DNA from: Odontesthes bonariensis
Taxonomy: Eukaryota > Chordata > Actinopteri > Atheriniformes > Atherinopsidae
Direction of reading: 5' to 3'
Length of the DNA: 64,000 bases
NCBI RefSeq assembly: GCF_027942865.1
Contig: NC_134509.1
Span: forward strand, 33,406,197-33,470,196
Shown here: positions 1 through 40,080 of the stretch, piece by piece
Layout: the number at the start of each line of letters is the position of its first letter
Numbering within the stretch: the first letter of the stretch is position 1
Made by a program: the position numbers and the translations under genes
Notes under the pieces: model-generated
The model's database searches: none
The model's input: only the letters and a program-made list of their open reading frames with translations
Told to the model about the DNA's origin: nothing

Positions 1-1225
1 TTCAATCGTTTTTTTTTCCGCGTGTGTACTCCTTCACCTGTAGCTTTTAGAGATGTGACAGAACCTGAACCGGCTGCTCAGGTTTGGTTAAAAAGAAAAA
101 AAAGGGGAAAAAAATTCTGACAAAAGAGGAAGGCATTTTGAAATGGTTCCATGTGAGATTCTGCTTTTAAAAGCCTGAATGCACAGTAAAACTTAAACAT
201 GTCCTCACAAGTGCTATATTTGATGTCTCTTTTTTTCCACACTATACATAGATTGTATATATATCTACATATTTATATACATACTATCTATCTATATATA
301 TATATATATATATATATATCCAAACTACAGTGTTTTCATCAGTAAGATAAACGGTTGTGGTAGTTCAAGCGGAACAAGGTGAACTATTTCTATTGAAAGG
401 AGGTGCCTTGAACTTCTACCTAAATCCTGAATACAATGTATAATCCACTTACACTACCTCTACAGTACATCTATACTACACCACTTCATTGTTTTATCAT
501 TATGATTATTGTAGTCCCTTTTTTTTGTGACACGTATGAATTCTAGCTCATAAAATCTGGTCAGGAGTGTTTGATAGTTTTAATGTGTAAATATAATGAT
601 TTGTGTGGAAGTCAAACAGACAAATGAGATTGAAGTAGTTTCCAGGTTAATGTTTCTCAGTTGGTTTTGACATGTTTTTGACAAAAAAAATTAAAAAAAT
701 GATAATACAACTGTACCATGAAAGACTGGAACACTGGATATGGCGTAGAAGTTTCAGAGACAAAAACTGATACTTGAGGAGCCAGACATGTTCAGTCTGT
801 CTGCTGAAGTGTGAGCAGAGGAAAACTCTTAAAAATGTAAAGCAGAAAAAGAAAATATACACATATGTAACGCTGTGTTTATGATGTACCTTCATTGTGT
901 TGATTAAACACACCTACGATTTCAGTCGGTGAAAACTGACATGAAAAGTCACATGCTGCCTCCTAGTGGTTTTACAGAGACTCTGCATCTGTGCTTCAGC
1001 TGGGGAATTGCAGTAAATAACTGACCAATTTTCATCTGAATTCAGTTAATAATAAGCAGTTGAATGAATTTGAATAATCAGGAAGTAATACATTCCTAAA
1101 CTAATGGATGCAAGAGATACATAACCCCAAAACCACCATAGACCATGAATCACGACTGCCAGCTGAGCTGCGTTACCGTACTAATCATATTCTCGACTTA
1201 AGTTATACAGTTCTGTTTCTGTATG

Positions 1226-1259
<34 letters not shown>

Positions 1260-2758
1260 AAGATAAAATATAACCATAGAGTACAATGCGATTTTTTATA
1301 TATATATATATATAAATGAAGTCAGAGTAAATTTACTGCAGTAATTTATTTCAAATCCAGGCCAGTTTATCCAGTCAATTATCAGACTGTTTTGAGTAAA
1401 CACAGAATATGAACATATATACACAATCTCCACTTACATGTATAACCAAATAGCTCAGAAGTTTGACAGTAACACAAAAAAACTAAAAGGTTGACTCAAT
1501 GCCTCTTGAACCTGTGATGACAAACACTATACAGTTAATTCAGCTGAGAAATATAAAAAAAACATACACGAATCCGGGTCCAATGTGGACTACATCTAGC
1601 ATTCCTCTCACTTACAGACAACCAGTCAATGAAAACCTTATGAGTCACATGACACAAATGAGATTCCTCCTGCATGCCCACAAAAAAAAAAAAAATCTCA
1701 CATTCAAGTATAACATTACTGGAAAGAAACAGTCACAGGTGAGAGAAAGAGCCGATCAGTTAAATTATCAATTATAGTTGTAGAGTTCATCAACATGTGT
1801 GGGCCTCTCCACTATTACAACCCGAGCCAAGGGCCGTCCTTATAGATTACTAATGTATCTGCAGGAATTTACGGCTGAACCACAGAGTCAATATTCTCTC
1901 ACAGATTTTATATTCTCTTACTAAATCAATTCTTAAGAAAAAAAAAAAAAAAAAAAAAAGTCTGCTGTTAACAGAAATGATGAAAAAGAATTAAAAAAAA
2001 AAAAAAAAAAAAAAAACACTGCATGCTATGTTGTAGAAGAATGTTTTTGTCCTGCTCAACTGTGCCAAGACCTTTGCTTGGGAACCGTTAATATAGAATA
2101 TATCCTTAACATGAAAAAGAAAGATTCATTGTAAAATAGTTCCTGTCCAAGAAAAATGTCTGAGGCCTGTGTTTATTCTGCAAAGAAAGGACACAAAAGT
2201 GATCAACAACAAGGCGAGACAGCAAGCCTTAACTTCTGGTTTGAAGTCTGGACTAAAACATGAGCAGAAGACGGCCGTCTGACCTCTGTTAGAGGTGCCA
2301 TTAGCGTCAGTGTTACAGTATTCAACCAATGTTTCAATGAGTCGCACGAGTAAGAAGATGTAAGGAAGCAGCGAGTGTGTGTGTGTTTGTTTGTGTGTGG
2401 TGGGGGATGAAGTGTAGAGATTAAGACTGGAAGGAGATTAGAACTAAACAACCAGAGCACTGAACTCCATCACATCACGACAGGGGAGTCATTAACCCTC
2501 AAACATCATCCGTTTGTGTGTGCTAGTGTGTGCGTTACACTGGCAACCAGGAGTAATGTCAGATCTTGACTGATGCAGTCGACAGAGGGAAGGGCATTTT
2601 TTAAGAAGCACGGAAAATGATGACAGCACTCTGGCATACACACACATGCACGCACACACACGCTCGGTATCTGTGTCACACAATGAATCACAGGCTGAGC
2701 ACACTGACAGTAAGCGGCAAGAACATCAAAGAGACACAGCGGTGTGTTTTGCGGAGCA
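1..2758. other. 3' flank and probable 3' UTR of the MICAL-like gene
   Basis: I found no protein-coding exon here. The right part is probably the 3' UTR of the minus-strand MICAL-like gene whose stop is at 2759-2761. A minus-strand AATAAA (plus-strand TTTATT near 2170) is a candidate poly(A) signal. The rest holds simple sequence: a TA microsatellite at about 290-320, A-runs near 1225-1257, 1939-1960 and 1994-2016, and a GT-rich stretch near 2375-2400. Short open frames here look like chance. Confidence 0.5.
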
Positions 2759-19964
<17,206 letters not shown>

Positions 19965-20264
19965 CCCGGAGAGCGGAGCCGGACTGGTCCGTGCGTGTGT
20001 GCAGCGGAGCCGCTGTAGCGCTCACTGAGCTCTCCCCCGCCTCCCTCCGTCAGCAGTCTTCAAAAAACTTTCCACAGCAGCTCTGGACACAGCAGATCCG
20101 GGAAAACAACAAATTGACTTAATGTGCGTGTGTGGGAATCACCTTTTCGCGTCTAACTGCTTGTGACACCTGCGGAACGTCGACGGTGACGCGGCGTGGG
20201 TGGAGTTCTTTGACCTCTTTCTGTAATAGTCACACTGCCCTTTATATGCAGCCGAAACTCCAGA
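19965..20264 (-). promoter_or_regulatory. GC-rich promoter and 5' UTR of the MICAL-like gene
   Basis: Sequence from the start codon (19964) back to about 20210 is GC- and CpG-rich compared with its surroundings, as expected for a CpG-island promoter. No TATA box is evident. The transcription start cannot be fixed from sequence alone. Confidence 0.5.
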
Positions 20265-21390
20265 GCTTTTAAACATGTCAAGTCAAACTAAAGGAGAACA
20301 TTTTTCCAGAAAGTTTATAAAAATCTTCTCATCAAAAAGTTTGGAAATGAATCCTATTTGTGTCGCTGGCTGGATTTATTTTTAATCTCATCCAAGAATG
20401 ACTATACTGTAAGGGTCATTCACCCTATGCTTGTGTTAATTATGTGATATTATGTCATTAATCCCCTAATCATTAAAACCCACAAATAACACCAGAAGCA
20501 TGCAGGGAACAGCCTTTCTTAAAACTCTTGTTAAGTGGGCAGACCTTTCTTACATAATCTCTGTTGTGGTTCATGTGCAGCTATTTTAACAGAGATGTGT
20601 GAAAACACCTCATCAGGTATGATTGCAGCTTCACCCAATCAGCCTGTCTGGTCCTGTTTAGCTAGGTGTGTTGGTTACCTGACACCTGCCCTCCTCATAA
20701 AGGCCGCTGGGCGACAGCGGCTTTGTTTCTGCAACTCAAACATGTGAATACCTGCATAGACAACAGCGTTTCTGCTTCTTCACTGCAGACTCGTCTTCTA
20801 CATTTGATCTGTTGCAGTCTACCAAGTGGATTTTTTTTTGTTTTTGGATTATGTGTTAATGTAAAAAAAAAAGGATTGAAAAATGTTGCTGGTAACTGGG
20901 CAACAACGTGGCCACTCATAAAACACAGCAAGTGTCCGTCAGCCAGACATCATCCTCCTTTGCTGACGTAGTTTCTCCTAATGTTTCACTTTTCTCTGAC
21001 AGTCTTATCATCATTCACTCTTTGAATTGTGTCATGTTTTAGCCAAACTTGATACATGACTGAGCAACCATAAAAAAAAGTTTTCATTTCACTTATACAC
21101 CAAAGCAGCTGGAAGATTATGAATATACTTAATTTGTTTAGCTTTTTGCCTTCAACACTTTGGTCATCTCTGGTCCTTTTCGATGTGCTTTAAAAATAGA
21201 ATTGATTTGATTATTACCACCAGCCTAATAGCAGCCGAAACAGCTCCGACCAGTCAGGGCGTGAACAAAGAATATCTCTTGAAGTGTCTGGTATCAGGAC
21301 TTTTGTAAATAGATTCTCTGGGCCCTGTGAGTTGTGGTGTGGGGCCTCGCACCGATGCAATCGGCTCCTGTCAGATTGGTATCTGGAGAA
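20265..21390. other. Intergenic, nothing recognised
   Basis: AT-rich sequence between the MICAL-like promoter and the hAT MITE. I see no exon with homology, no RNA gene and no clear repeat family. Short open frames near 20535-20970 lack family features. Confidence 0.5.
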
Positions 21391-21398
21391 GCTGTAGA

Positions 21399-21623
21399 CC
21401 AGGGATGTCCAAAGTCGGTCCTCGAGGGCCGCTATCCTGCAGGTTTTAGATGTTGCCCAGCTTCAACACACCTGATTCAGATCAGTGCATTATTAGCAGG
21501 CTTGTGCAGAACTTAACAATCTGTTGAAGAGATCCATTTAATCTGAATCAGGTGTGTTGAAGCAGGGCAACATCTAAAACCTGCAGGACAGCGGCCCTCG
21601 AGGACCGACTTTGGACATCCCTG
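21399..21623. mobile_element. hAT MITE with perfect 8-bp target-site duplication
   Basis: Terminal inverted repeats start CAGGGATGTCCAAAGTCGGT and end in the exact inverse. The 225-bp element is largely palindromic. It is flanked by CTGTAGAC at 21391-21398 and again at 21624-21631, a perfect 8-bp duplication typical of hAT insertion. Confidence 0.92.
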
Positions 21624-21631
21624 CTGTAGAC

Positions 21632-24600
21632 TAGCATTGCACCTCTTTGTCGTGTTCGGTGTTCCCTTCCTACGCAGATTGCAGGTCTCACTGCTGACCC
21701 GCAGCAGGATGCTGGTTGTGATAGGTGTGCAAATAGTTTAGCAAGGCAGTGAGTTTAGTAACATCTATGTGATTGCCTGGAGTTGGGATTCTCCGGCAGA
21801 ACACTGCAACCAAAATTGTAGAAAATGGAGCTGTCTCAAAAGCTGCAGCTGGGGTCAAATTGCTCTTGCATTCATACACTCAGGTGGACTCAAACTGGCC
21901 TAGGTGCTCCATCAATGCTCCACAGTTCCCATAGAGTACACAGAAAGAGAAGTCGGAAGCGATAAAGAATAACCACCAGGGATTGCGTGCCTCTTTTTGC
22001 CATAACAGTAAATTGTACGTTTATATTGATACAGCCAAATTCTCAATAAAGCTGCTCTCAGTCACATAGTTTTCCATTTCTGTATGAAACTGTGAATAAA
22101 AATCAGCACATTATGACGAGCTTCCCTCTTGCGTTTGCTCATGAAGCATTTCCATACTGTCACTCTGCTCTAATAAAATCCTGATTCTTTATAACTGCAG
22201 TGTCTTAAACATATTTTTCACACAGTGCACAGCTTGTGGCATTCATCATATTTCAGTTAGTTAATGAATTGATTCCCCTCCCATGCATGTATACTGGGAC
22301 AAAGGAGAAAGGAAAAAGTCTGAAACACCTTAGCACTGAAACAGTAAACATGTTGAATGCTTTCATTGTTTTGGCTGATTAGTGTATGTTTTCTTATCGC
22401 CTTTCAGTTTTTCAAAGGCATTACTTTGGGCTGTCACAAGCTTTCACATTGTTATGGCCACTGCGGTTTTGTTTTACTGTCGTGGCAGTTTCACATGTCA
22501 CCACAAATGATGATCAAAGAATGCAAAGTCAAATAGAGCTGAACCATGAAGTGGAAAAACACGTACAGTGGCTCATTTAGCAGCTAAATTCCCCAAAAAA
22601 AAAAGAAGTTTAGACTTCAATGCAGTGTCACTACTGTTAAATGTCAAATGTTTAAACCGCAAAACGCCGCCCCTAAAAGTCAGCATGAATGAATACATAA
22701 AATACAAGTCCTGCAGCAGCAGTGAGGCGTTCGAGGATAGATTAGCACGCAAGACATAAATGTTAAAAGGTGTACTAGACCTCAAGGTTCCAATCAGAAT
22801 AAGTTAGCGAGAGTATATGCCTCAGGTGGGGGTTTAATTTGCACAACTGAACAATGCAAAAGAGTAAAAAGCTCCAATGAACAAATTCTTTTTTTTTTTT
22901 AACCCAGTGTCCATTCAATATTTAAAAGAAACTCAAAATGAGAAAATAAAGTCACAAAACCCCTTTAAATAATAATGAATTTATTCATCATGGCTAATAT
23001 TTTTTATTATTAAACATTGTGACAGGGATGTTTGTTACGTTTTATTCCACAGACACCATAGGTGCTGATTGTTTAAAAAAGAAAAGTATGTATTCATTGT
23101 TAAACTATTAGACTTCCAAACCTAAAGTTCAGTCTTTTAATTGGATAAAAAAAAAAAAATAATAATCTTTTGTCCAAAGGCTTGTCCCTTGGCAAGCAAA
23201 AGATATCTGGACAGTGTTTCTAATAACACGTGAACAATTAATTATGTGATTGGATAGATGTAATACTTGGGTTTAAATAGTGCTGGAATTATAAGGAAAT
23301 GTCACTGCTCAAAACACAGTTCTCTCTGGAAAAGCAATTAGGAAAATATTAACCATAAATAATTTGCTCATTGGCCTTTTCCAGTCATACACTCACATGT
23401 GTTGCATCATCATAATCCTCTCTGAGGCGGGGTCAAACCTGTTAGGGCTATATTTAAACAAACTGAATGAACATCATCTGATTCACAGTCAGATGTTGTC
23501 TCCCTGCCAGTTACAAAGGATTTGGTTGGAAAACTTACTGACACCACTCAAACCATCAATGATAAATAAAAGCTTGGGACCAGTCTGCAAAACTGTTAGC
23601 AGGAGGTAACTTAAAACCAAAATCAGACTGTGATGAGGAGATGCGAGAGTTCTTTTATTCACAACTTGGACTAAAAAGAGGGATTATCAGAGCAAAAAGA
23701 AAGAAAACGCAAGAATGTTTAAGTGTTATGCTGACCTTTTAAGGGGGACCAAATTGTAATGCAGTGGTGTAATCCAAACATACTCACTGCAGTCATGTGG
23801 GTGTAACAACGAACAACCAGCAGGGAAAGCTCACAGTTTCAAATACTTTATTAAACCAGTTTCACATCAGCTCAATGACTTTTTCCTTAAGTGTCAACAT
23901 GACATCCATCATAATAATCATAATATCTTTAGGATGACATTTGATACACACACACATACACACGCTAAATTAGAATGAAGGCCTTGGTAATCTCTACACC
24001 ATCAGCGTGTTATCTCAAAGCATCATTTATCCACCTCCTCATTGAGCCGCTAAAGTTATATTCAACAGATTGTTCTTTTCCAAAAACAAAAGGCAAGCTA
24101 TGAAAATGAAATGAAAATAAATCCATCCCAAAGGGAAAGTACAAAAGCAATCAACATAAGCAGTCACATCTACACTTTACGAGCATTAAACAGAGTGAGG
24201 ATGTTTAATTTATCATTATCTACTAAAATCACAGACCTAAAGCCTGAAAAGATCCACAACTCAAAGACTGAAAAAGCAAAAAAAAAAAAAAAAACTCACA
24301 AAAGTGGCGAATTAACAAAAAGAAGGGGACAGGAATGTGGAGCCCACAGAGAGAAACACTAAAGAGTCGTAAAAACGGAGCATTGTGTGGTTTCTGTGGA
24401 CAGTCCCATGCCACCAACTCTAATGTTAAAATGATGCCTTCAGCCAGAAAAGCCATAAACCGAACAATGAAGCCACTTTTTGCTTTTTTTTTATTTTCAA
24501 TAATTCTCACAACTCTCTCACACAACAACCAGCTGTCAAAAATGATTAAATGCTGATTTACTTGAAAATTTAACTGAACATTTCATTCTACAGTGCGGAA

Positions 24601-25379
24601 CAGAATGAAGCACGATGTGAAACCAGAAGAAAATACCCAACATAAATAAGCCTGAACTTTATCAGAAGGCTCAGGAGAGTCTGAACCACCTTTAGCTTTT
24701 GAAGAGTTGTTCCATAAATGCATGCTCGTGCACATAAAGCAAGCATATTCCCACACAATGTCTTGTACTTTGCTCCTCTCTCCACATGCCAGCCATACAA
24801 ACAGCCCCCACACACACAAATACTTAATCCTCCCAAATCCAGACAGGAAATGCCCTCGTCAGTTGAGCAGAATGCTTTTGACAGACCCCCACTGCTCTCT
24901 TTCTCTCTGTGCTCTGTCCTCCCCCTCTGTTGGATGATGTATGTTCCCCTCTTCAACCTCCCATCTGGAAACAATTAGCCTGTGAACGTTCGCACACGGC
25001 CAATAAAAACACGTCTGTTGCAGGTCTAGATTATCAGTAGCGAAGGACAATTCAACCCCGCTATCAGAGGGAAACTACGAGAGATGTTGTTTGCTTCCAC
25101 ATTCTGGAGCCCGTGTGTGTGTGTGTGTGTTGAGGACAGAAATATTTGTTTGGAGTCATGACTCATGAGATCAAGAGAAAAGTCTGGCCTTGCATCCGTG
25201 CTTCTTGCAAACCTTGTTTTCTGGTTTGCTTCTATGGCAGGCAGCACACACCAGAGTCATTTAGCTTTTTTATAGAAACAAATAGATCTGTCCTCAGATG
25301 ACGTGTGTATCTTAATGGCAGACATCCTGAAACTCCTCTATCTGCAAACTGCTGTGTATAAAGGAGGGGGAGACTGTGG

Positions 25380-25410
<31 letters not shown>

Positions 25411-27125
25411 CAGCCACATAGTTCTAGAGTTTTATAATATGTGCACACACACATATTTCAACATTAAGGGCTGCAAGAGTGCTTGTGGTAAAACAGAAAG
25501 GGTAAACAATAACTATGCAGCCTCTCAGTCCAGATCATTTCCTGACCTACGAGTTAATATTTAAATGTACTACTAATACTATTTCAGAGCCATTGTGGAT
25601 TCAGAGCCTCCGTAGCGCTCTAAAAGCCCAGCAGAACGCACAAAACATGCATAAAATTGTGTGTCCCCACGAGGGAAATTAAAGTTATGTTTAAAGATAA
25701 CAATAACAGCACTGAGGAACTTTGCCCTCTAGTGTCAGAAGGACTGCTATCATCATGATTAAAAATAGAATTTATTCAAACAAAATTTGTTGATCACACA
25801 TGCCTAACAGTTACAAATTTAATTCAAATTAAAAACACAAAAAACAACAAACAATCTTGGCTTCAACTCACACTGAAATGTGCTCAGATCCTTTGTGTAA
25901 GCATTTACAAAGAAACTAGGAAACAATTTAGGGTAAACAAAAAAAAAAACAAAAAAAACAAAAAAAAAAAACAGACAACTGTTGCAACTCAGCAACACAC
26001 AAGGCGTCTTTAGACGTTTAGATTAAAAGTGAATTGTGTGTTCACTTTACAAACATCTTTTTCTTCTGATATTTTTAGACATTTATCGCTGAGCTGATAA
26101 CACCAACAACAAAAACTAATAAACTATCATTCAAATCCACACTCAGCATCAAGCTCACATTAAGGCTGCATGACTGTTTTATCCTTGTTCATGACAGTTC
26201 AATGGTCTTCAGTGATGAAAATGGGTTTTTGGTAGAAAGCTGAACACATGTTAATGGTAACCCAGATTTGCTATCAAACAAACAATCATAAGGCACCTCT
26301 GCCTACTGTTACCATACTGCAACATCCACAGTGCAAAAACAGTGTCCACAACTGGAGTGCATACTGTACAATACACTCCATCATGAACCATTTTGAAAAT
26401 TGTCACATTTTCCGGACAGCAGACAATCCTCCTGCTCATTTATTGCACATCATCCTTCTATTGATGAGAAGTTTACATTTTTTTATTTATTTTTTTTTAA
26501 ATGCATTTAAAAGCAAATCAAAGATAAAAGCCAAAGTTAAAAAGGCCAAGTCAAGCGAGTTCAGCCACCATTATGCAATTTCTACACATCATTGCAGTGT
26601 TTTAACTACTGTAGAGCGATCAGCGATGCATGTCCACAAGCCTCAAGAGTATATTTCAAAGATGCTTTTGTCTTTTTGAATCATGCGAAGCCTGTTTGGG
26701 ATGACGTTTACATGAACAAACACTTGACCCAACTTACTCTCCAGTACCTTTGCCTTTACTTCTGTGTTGGCTCTGTACTCTAAGGGTAAAAAAAACAAAG
26801 ACTAGCATCCACATCAGCAGCTGTAGCCTTTAAAGTGAGAGTCGTTGGGGTCGGATTTCCTTTGGAAACCTTGATCTCCAGTGTTTAACCCACTCAGCTC
26901 GCAGCAGAAACGTTCAGCCATAGAAAAAAGTAAAACAAACAAAAAAAAAAAAAAGGTGTAAAATAGCCCCGATGAGTCACGACTACCTGACATCATCTTG
27001 GAGATCAAATGTTCTGGAATACAGAGCCAAAACAATTTAAAAAAACATCACTACCCTAATACTGACGCTCTGCTTTCTTAGTCGGCAAAAATGTGCAACC
27101 ACAAATAAACCCAATGACCAAATCA
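21632..27125. other. Intergenic sequence and probable 3' UTR of the alpha-glucosidase gene
   Basis: No coding exon was found. The right-hand part (roughly 26 kb to 27125) is likely the 3' UTR of the minus-strand alpha-glucosidase, with candidate minus-strand AATAAA signals near 26480. There are A-runs near 24278-24295, 25381-25411 and 25940-25972 and a short GT run near 25113. Open frames such as that at 26248-26679 are AT-rich and show no domain. Confidence 0.5.
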
Positions 27126-37501
<10,376 letters not shown>

Positions 37502-38035
37502 TGTGATATATGCACGCCTTTCAGAGTGATAAGACAGCAGAGCACAAGTTGAACCAAGTGTATTTCTGACTGCAATGAATGCGCTTCATCCTTAACACGT
37601 TGATCTTTTATACTACAGTCAATTACATTTACAACCTTTTGGATTTCAACAACAAAATATCGAGAACATGGGGCACATTGTATGATTTTAATACACACAG
37701 TTTTGAGGTATCGCCGTAGTGATAAGGGTTGTTATGTTCAAAACAAGACATGTTGTTGCTAACTTCAGTTAGCCTAAACAAGTTGTTGATGTCACAGCAC
37801 TGAAATGCGAAATTTTTTCATTGAATTATTCCAGTTTTAAAGACTGACTGACTGACTGGACAACGACAATAAGCCAACCGTAGACTAACAAACCTGTACG
37901 TCAATGTAGCAAACATTGTACATTAGCATTAGCCAACTTTAACAGCAAAGTAATTTAATCCAAAGTTCTTGACATGTCTTTGATTTAGCTAACAGGAGCT
38001 AGCGTTCACCAACAAGAGCGTTACTGTCAGCAACT

Positions 38036-38260
38036 TACCTGAGTGTTCTTTGAGCTTTACAGAGACAAAAATGCTGCACACAAAGCGATTTGTCCTTTAA
38101 ATAAACACTACGTTGGCGGAGCCTTTTCAACCACAGATAAGCTCTTTAAGGAGGCCTGCGCGTTCTGCTGTCTGCACGTTGCGAGTCTGTTTATCAGCAT
38201 GTCGCATTCAGTACCCCTCGAAATTTCTAAAACTTCCGCTTTAAGAACTATCTGACGGCC
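38036..38260 (-). promoter_or_regulatory. 5' non-coding exon and promoter region of the alpha-glucosidase gene
   Basis: On the minus strand a good donor (CTCAG|GTAAGT) ends at about 38040. It would splice to the exon holding the start codon at 37501, whose acceptor lies near 37517. The sequence up to about 38260 is therefore the likely first exon and core promoter. This is inferred from the donor and position. Confidence 0.45.
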
Positions 38261-40080
38261 TGTATTCGGATTGTTATTGTCCACAAACTGATATGCGCTT
38301 TCATTTGCCTTTCTCAATAACCTAATGCTTTGTGACTAATTTATGATCATCAAGAGGCTTTGTTTTTAAAAGTGAACAAGTCAAGAGCGTGCTTCCTTTA
38401 TACAGTTCATGTATGACACGCAAGGCATCCGCTAACAGAAGTCTGATTTTTATTTGACACGCAAAGCACCTTGAGTGGAAACATTGAAGAAACAGCGCTT
38501 TGTAAGTTGGTGCTGAGGATTTAAGGGATCCAGACAGGAATTTGTGGGACAGTCCCTATATTTTTACAACTGCCGTTCAACTCATTGCAAACCATCTTAC
38601 TTGGATTTTGGCTGCTGCAATGACTCTTCCTCTTGGTTGACACCCTGGAGGTGTGGTGGTTCACTGTCCTGATGAAAATATTCGTGATCTTTCCACTCCT
38701 TTTTGACAAAAAGATTATTCAAAATGTTTCATTTAAACTTTATTCAACATATTTTGGTGTCAGTGGTTTGTGTTCCTTATCCACATTGTAAAAAGTATTT
38801 GTTTCCACTAAACAGTTGGCCAAGCATGTCCAGTCAAGTGACTGATTATCTTAATCAGCACTGCTCACTGATCTACAGTATATAATAGGGAGTGTAGGGA
38901 ATTATTCACTGAGTCTGGTCCTTTATTTTATTTTATTTTCTTTAGCACAAGATTCTTGTGTTTATATTGAATTGAATATATTCAAATGAGCCAGAAATTT
39001 GGTCAAAGAATAAATCTCCTATAATCACAAGCTAATCATTTAATATGTAGTTTTTATTGTTCAGTTTAACACATCCCATACATTAGACAAAGCAGTATTT
39101 ACCATCTACATGGCTTTAAATTATTTCCTTCTTGTGTCACAGCATTAATACGATTCATTCTAATCACAAGGGTTCCTTGGCCTCTTAGAGCTGTCAAAAC
39201 CACGTGAATCTAAACAAAACAGATATGGTTGTTACACAACTGCTGCACAAAACAGATCAGACCAGATTCCCACTCCGACATCAATTGCTTTGGCGACGCA
39301 TTAGAATCTGAATTCCAGCCTCACCTGCTTTTTAACTGCTCAACCCATTCAGACTTAATTCAGTGTTTATGTGCTTATACATTCAAGACACACAGATTAC
39401 TATTTTTTAATACGACTAAATATATGATATCATTGACAATTAAACCTAAATGTTTACCCATTTCTGGTGGTTTCAAGTCACATTTTTAGTTTCCTCTGAG
39501 GCAGAGAATTATAAGGTTTTAACGGACAGTTTTTAGAAAAACCTCAGGTTTAAGGGAACTTTTTAGAACAAAGCCTTAGGTCTGAATGGGTCAAAGGCCA
39601 ACTTGACGCTTAAAGTACACAATTCTTTTGATGACAAATACCGCATAGACAAAGTGAAATCACAGACCTTAGAAAGAGTTATTTGTACTACTATAATACT
39701 CTAAATGTGAGTGCAAGAGTGGAACATACGTCTGTCCAGTTATGGGAATGATAACTCTGAGTCAATATGACCTCTACTATTCATGTTCCCAGTGATTAGT
39801 AAAGATCTTCTGAAACTTGGGATGGAAGAAATATGAATTTGATCATTTTGAGTACTTTGGCAGGCATTATCTGACATGTTTTCTGTTCATTAACTTGTCT
39901 GCACTTTCCTGGGACTTAAATATATCAGCTTGAGTGTTTTTCATGTGAACGACCACATACGAGTTTAATAGTTATATATTCACAGAAGTAGGTCCTTACT
40001 TTCACCGTGTCAGGTTAATTTTTTACCGACTTTAGTCTTGCAGTAATACCAACAATACAAATCTGCGAATCATAAATACA
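38261..40080. other. Intergenic, includes 3' UTR of the 15-finger gene
   Basis: No exon was recognised. The right part is probably the 3' UTR of the zinc-finger gene ending at 40081. A small inverted-repeat element at 39341-39596 is listed separately. Confidence 0.5.
39341..39596. mobile_element. Small MITE with GACCCATTCAGACCTAAG-type inverted ends
   Basis: Left end CAACCCATTCAGACTTAA and right end TTAGGTCTGAATGGGTC are inverse copies about 256 bp apart. A diverged relative is at 17187-17350. No target duplication could be fixed. Confidence 0.5.

Noticed and set aside
26248-26679. 143-aa plus-strand ORF
   Set aside because: AT-rich, low complexity, opposite the probable 3' UTR of the alpha-glucosidase; no domain, splice or start context.
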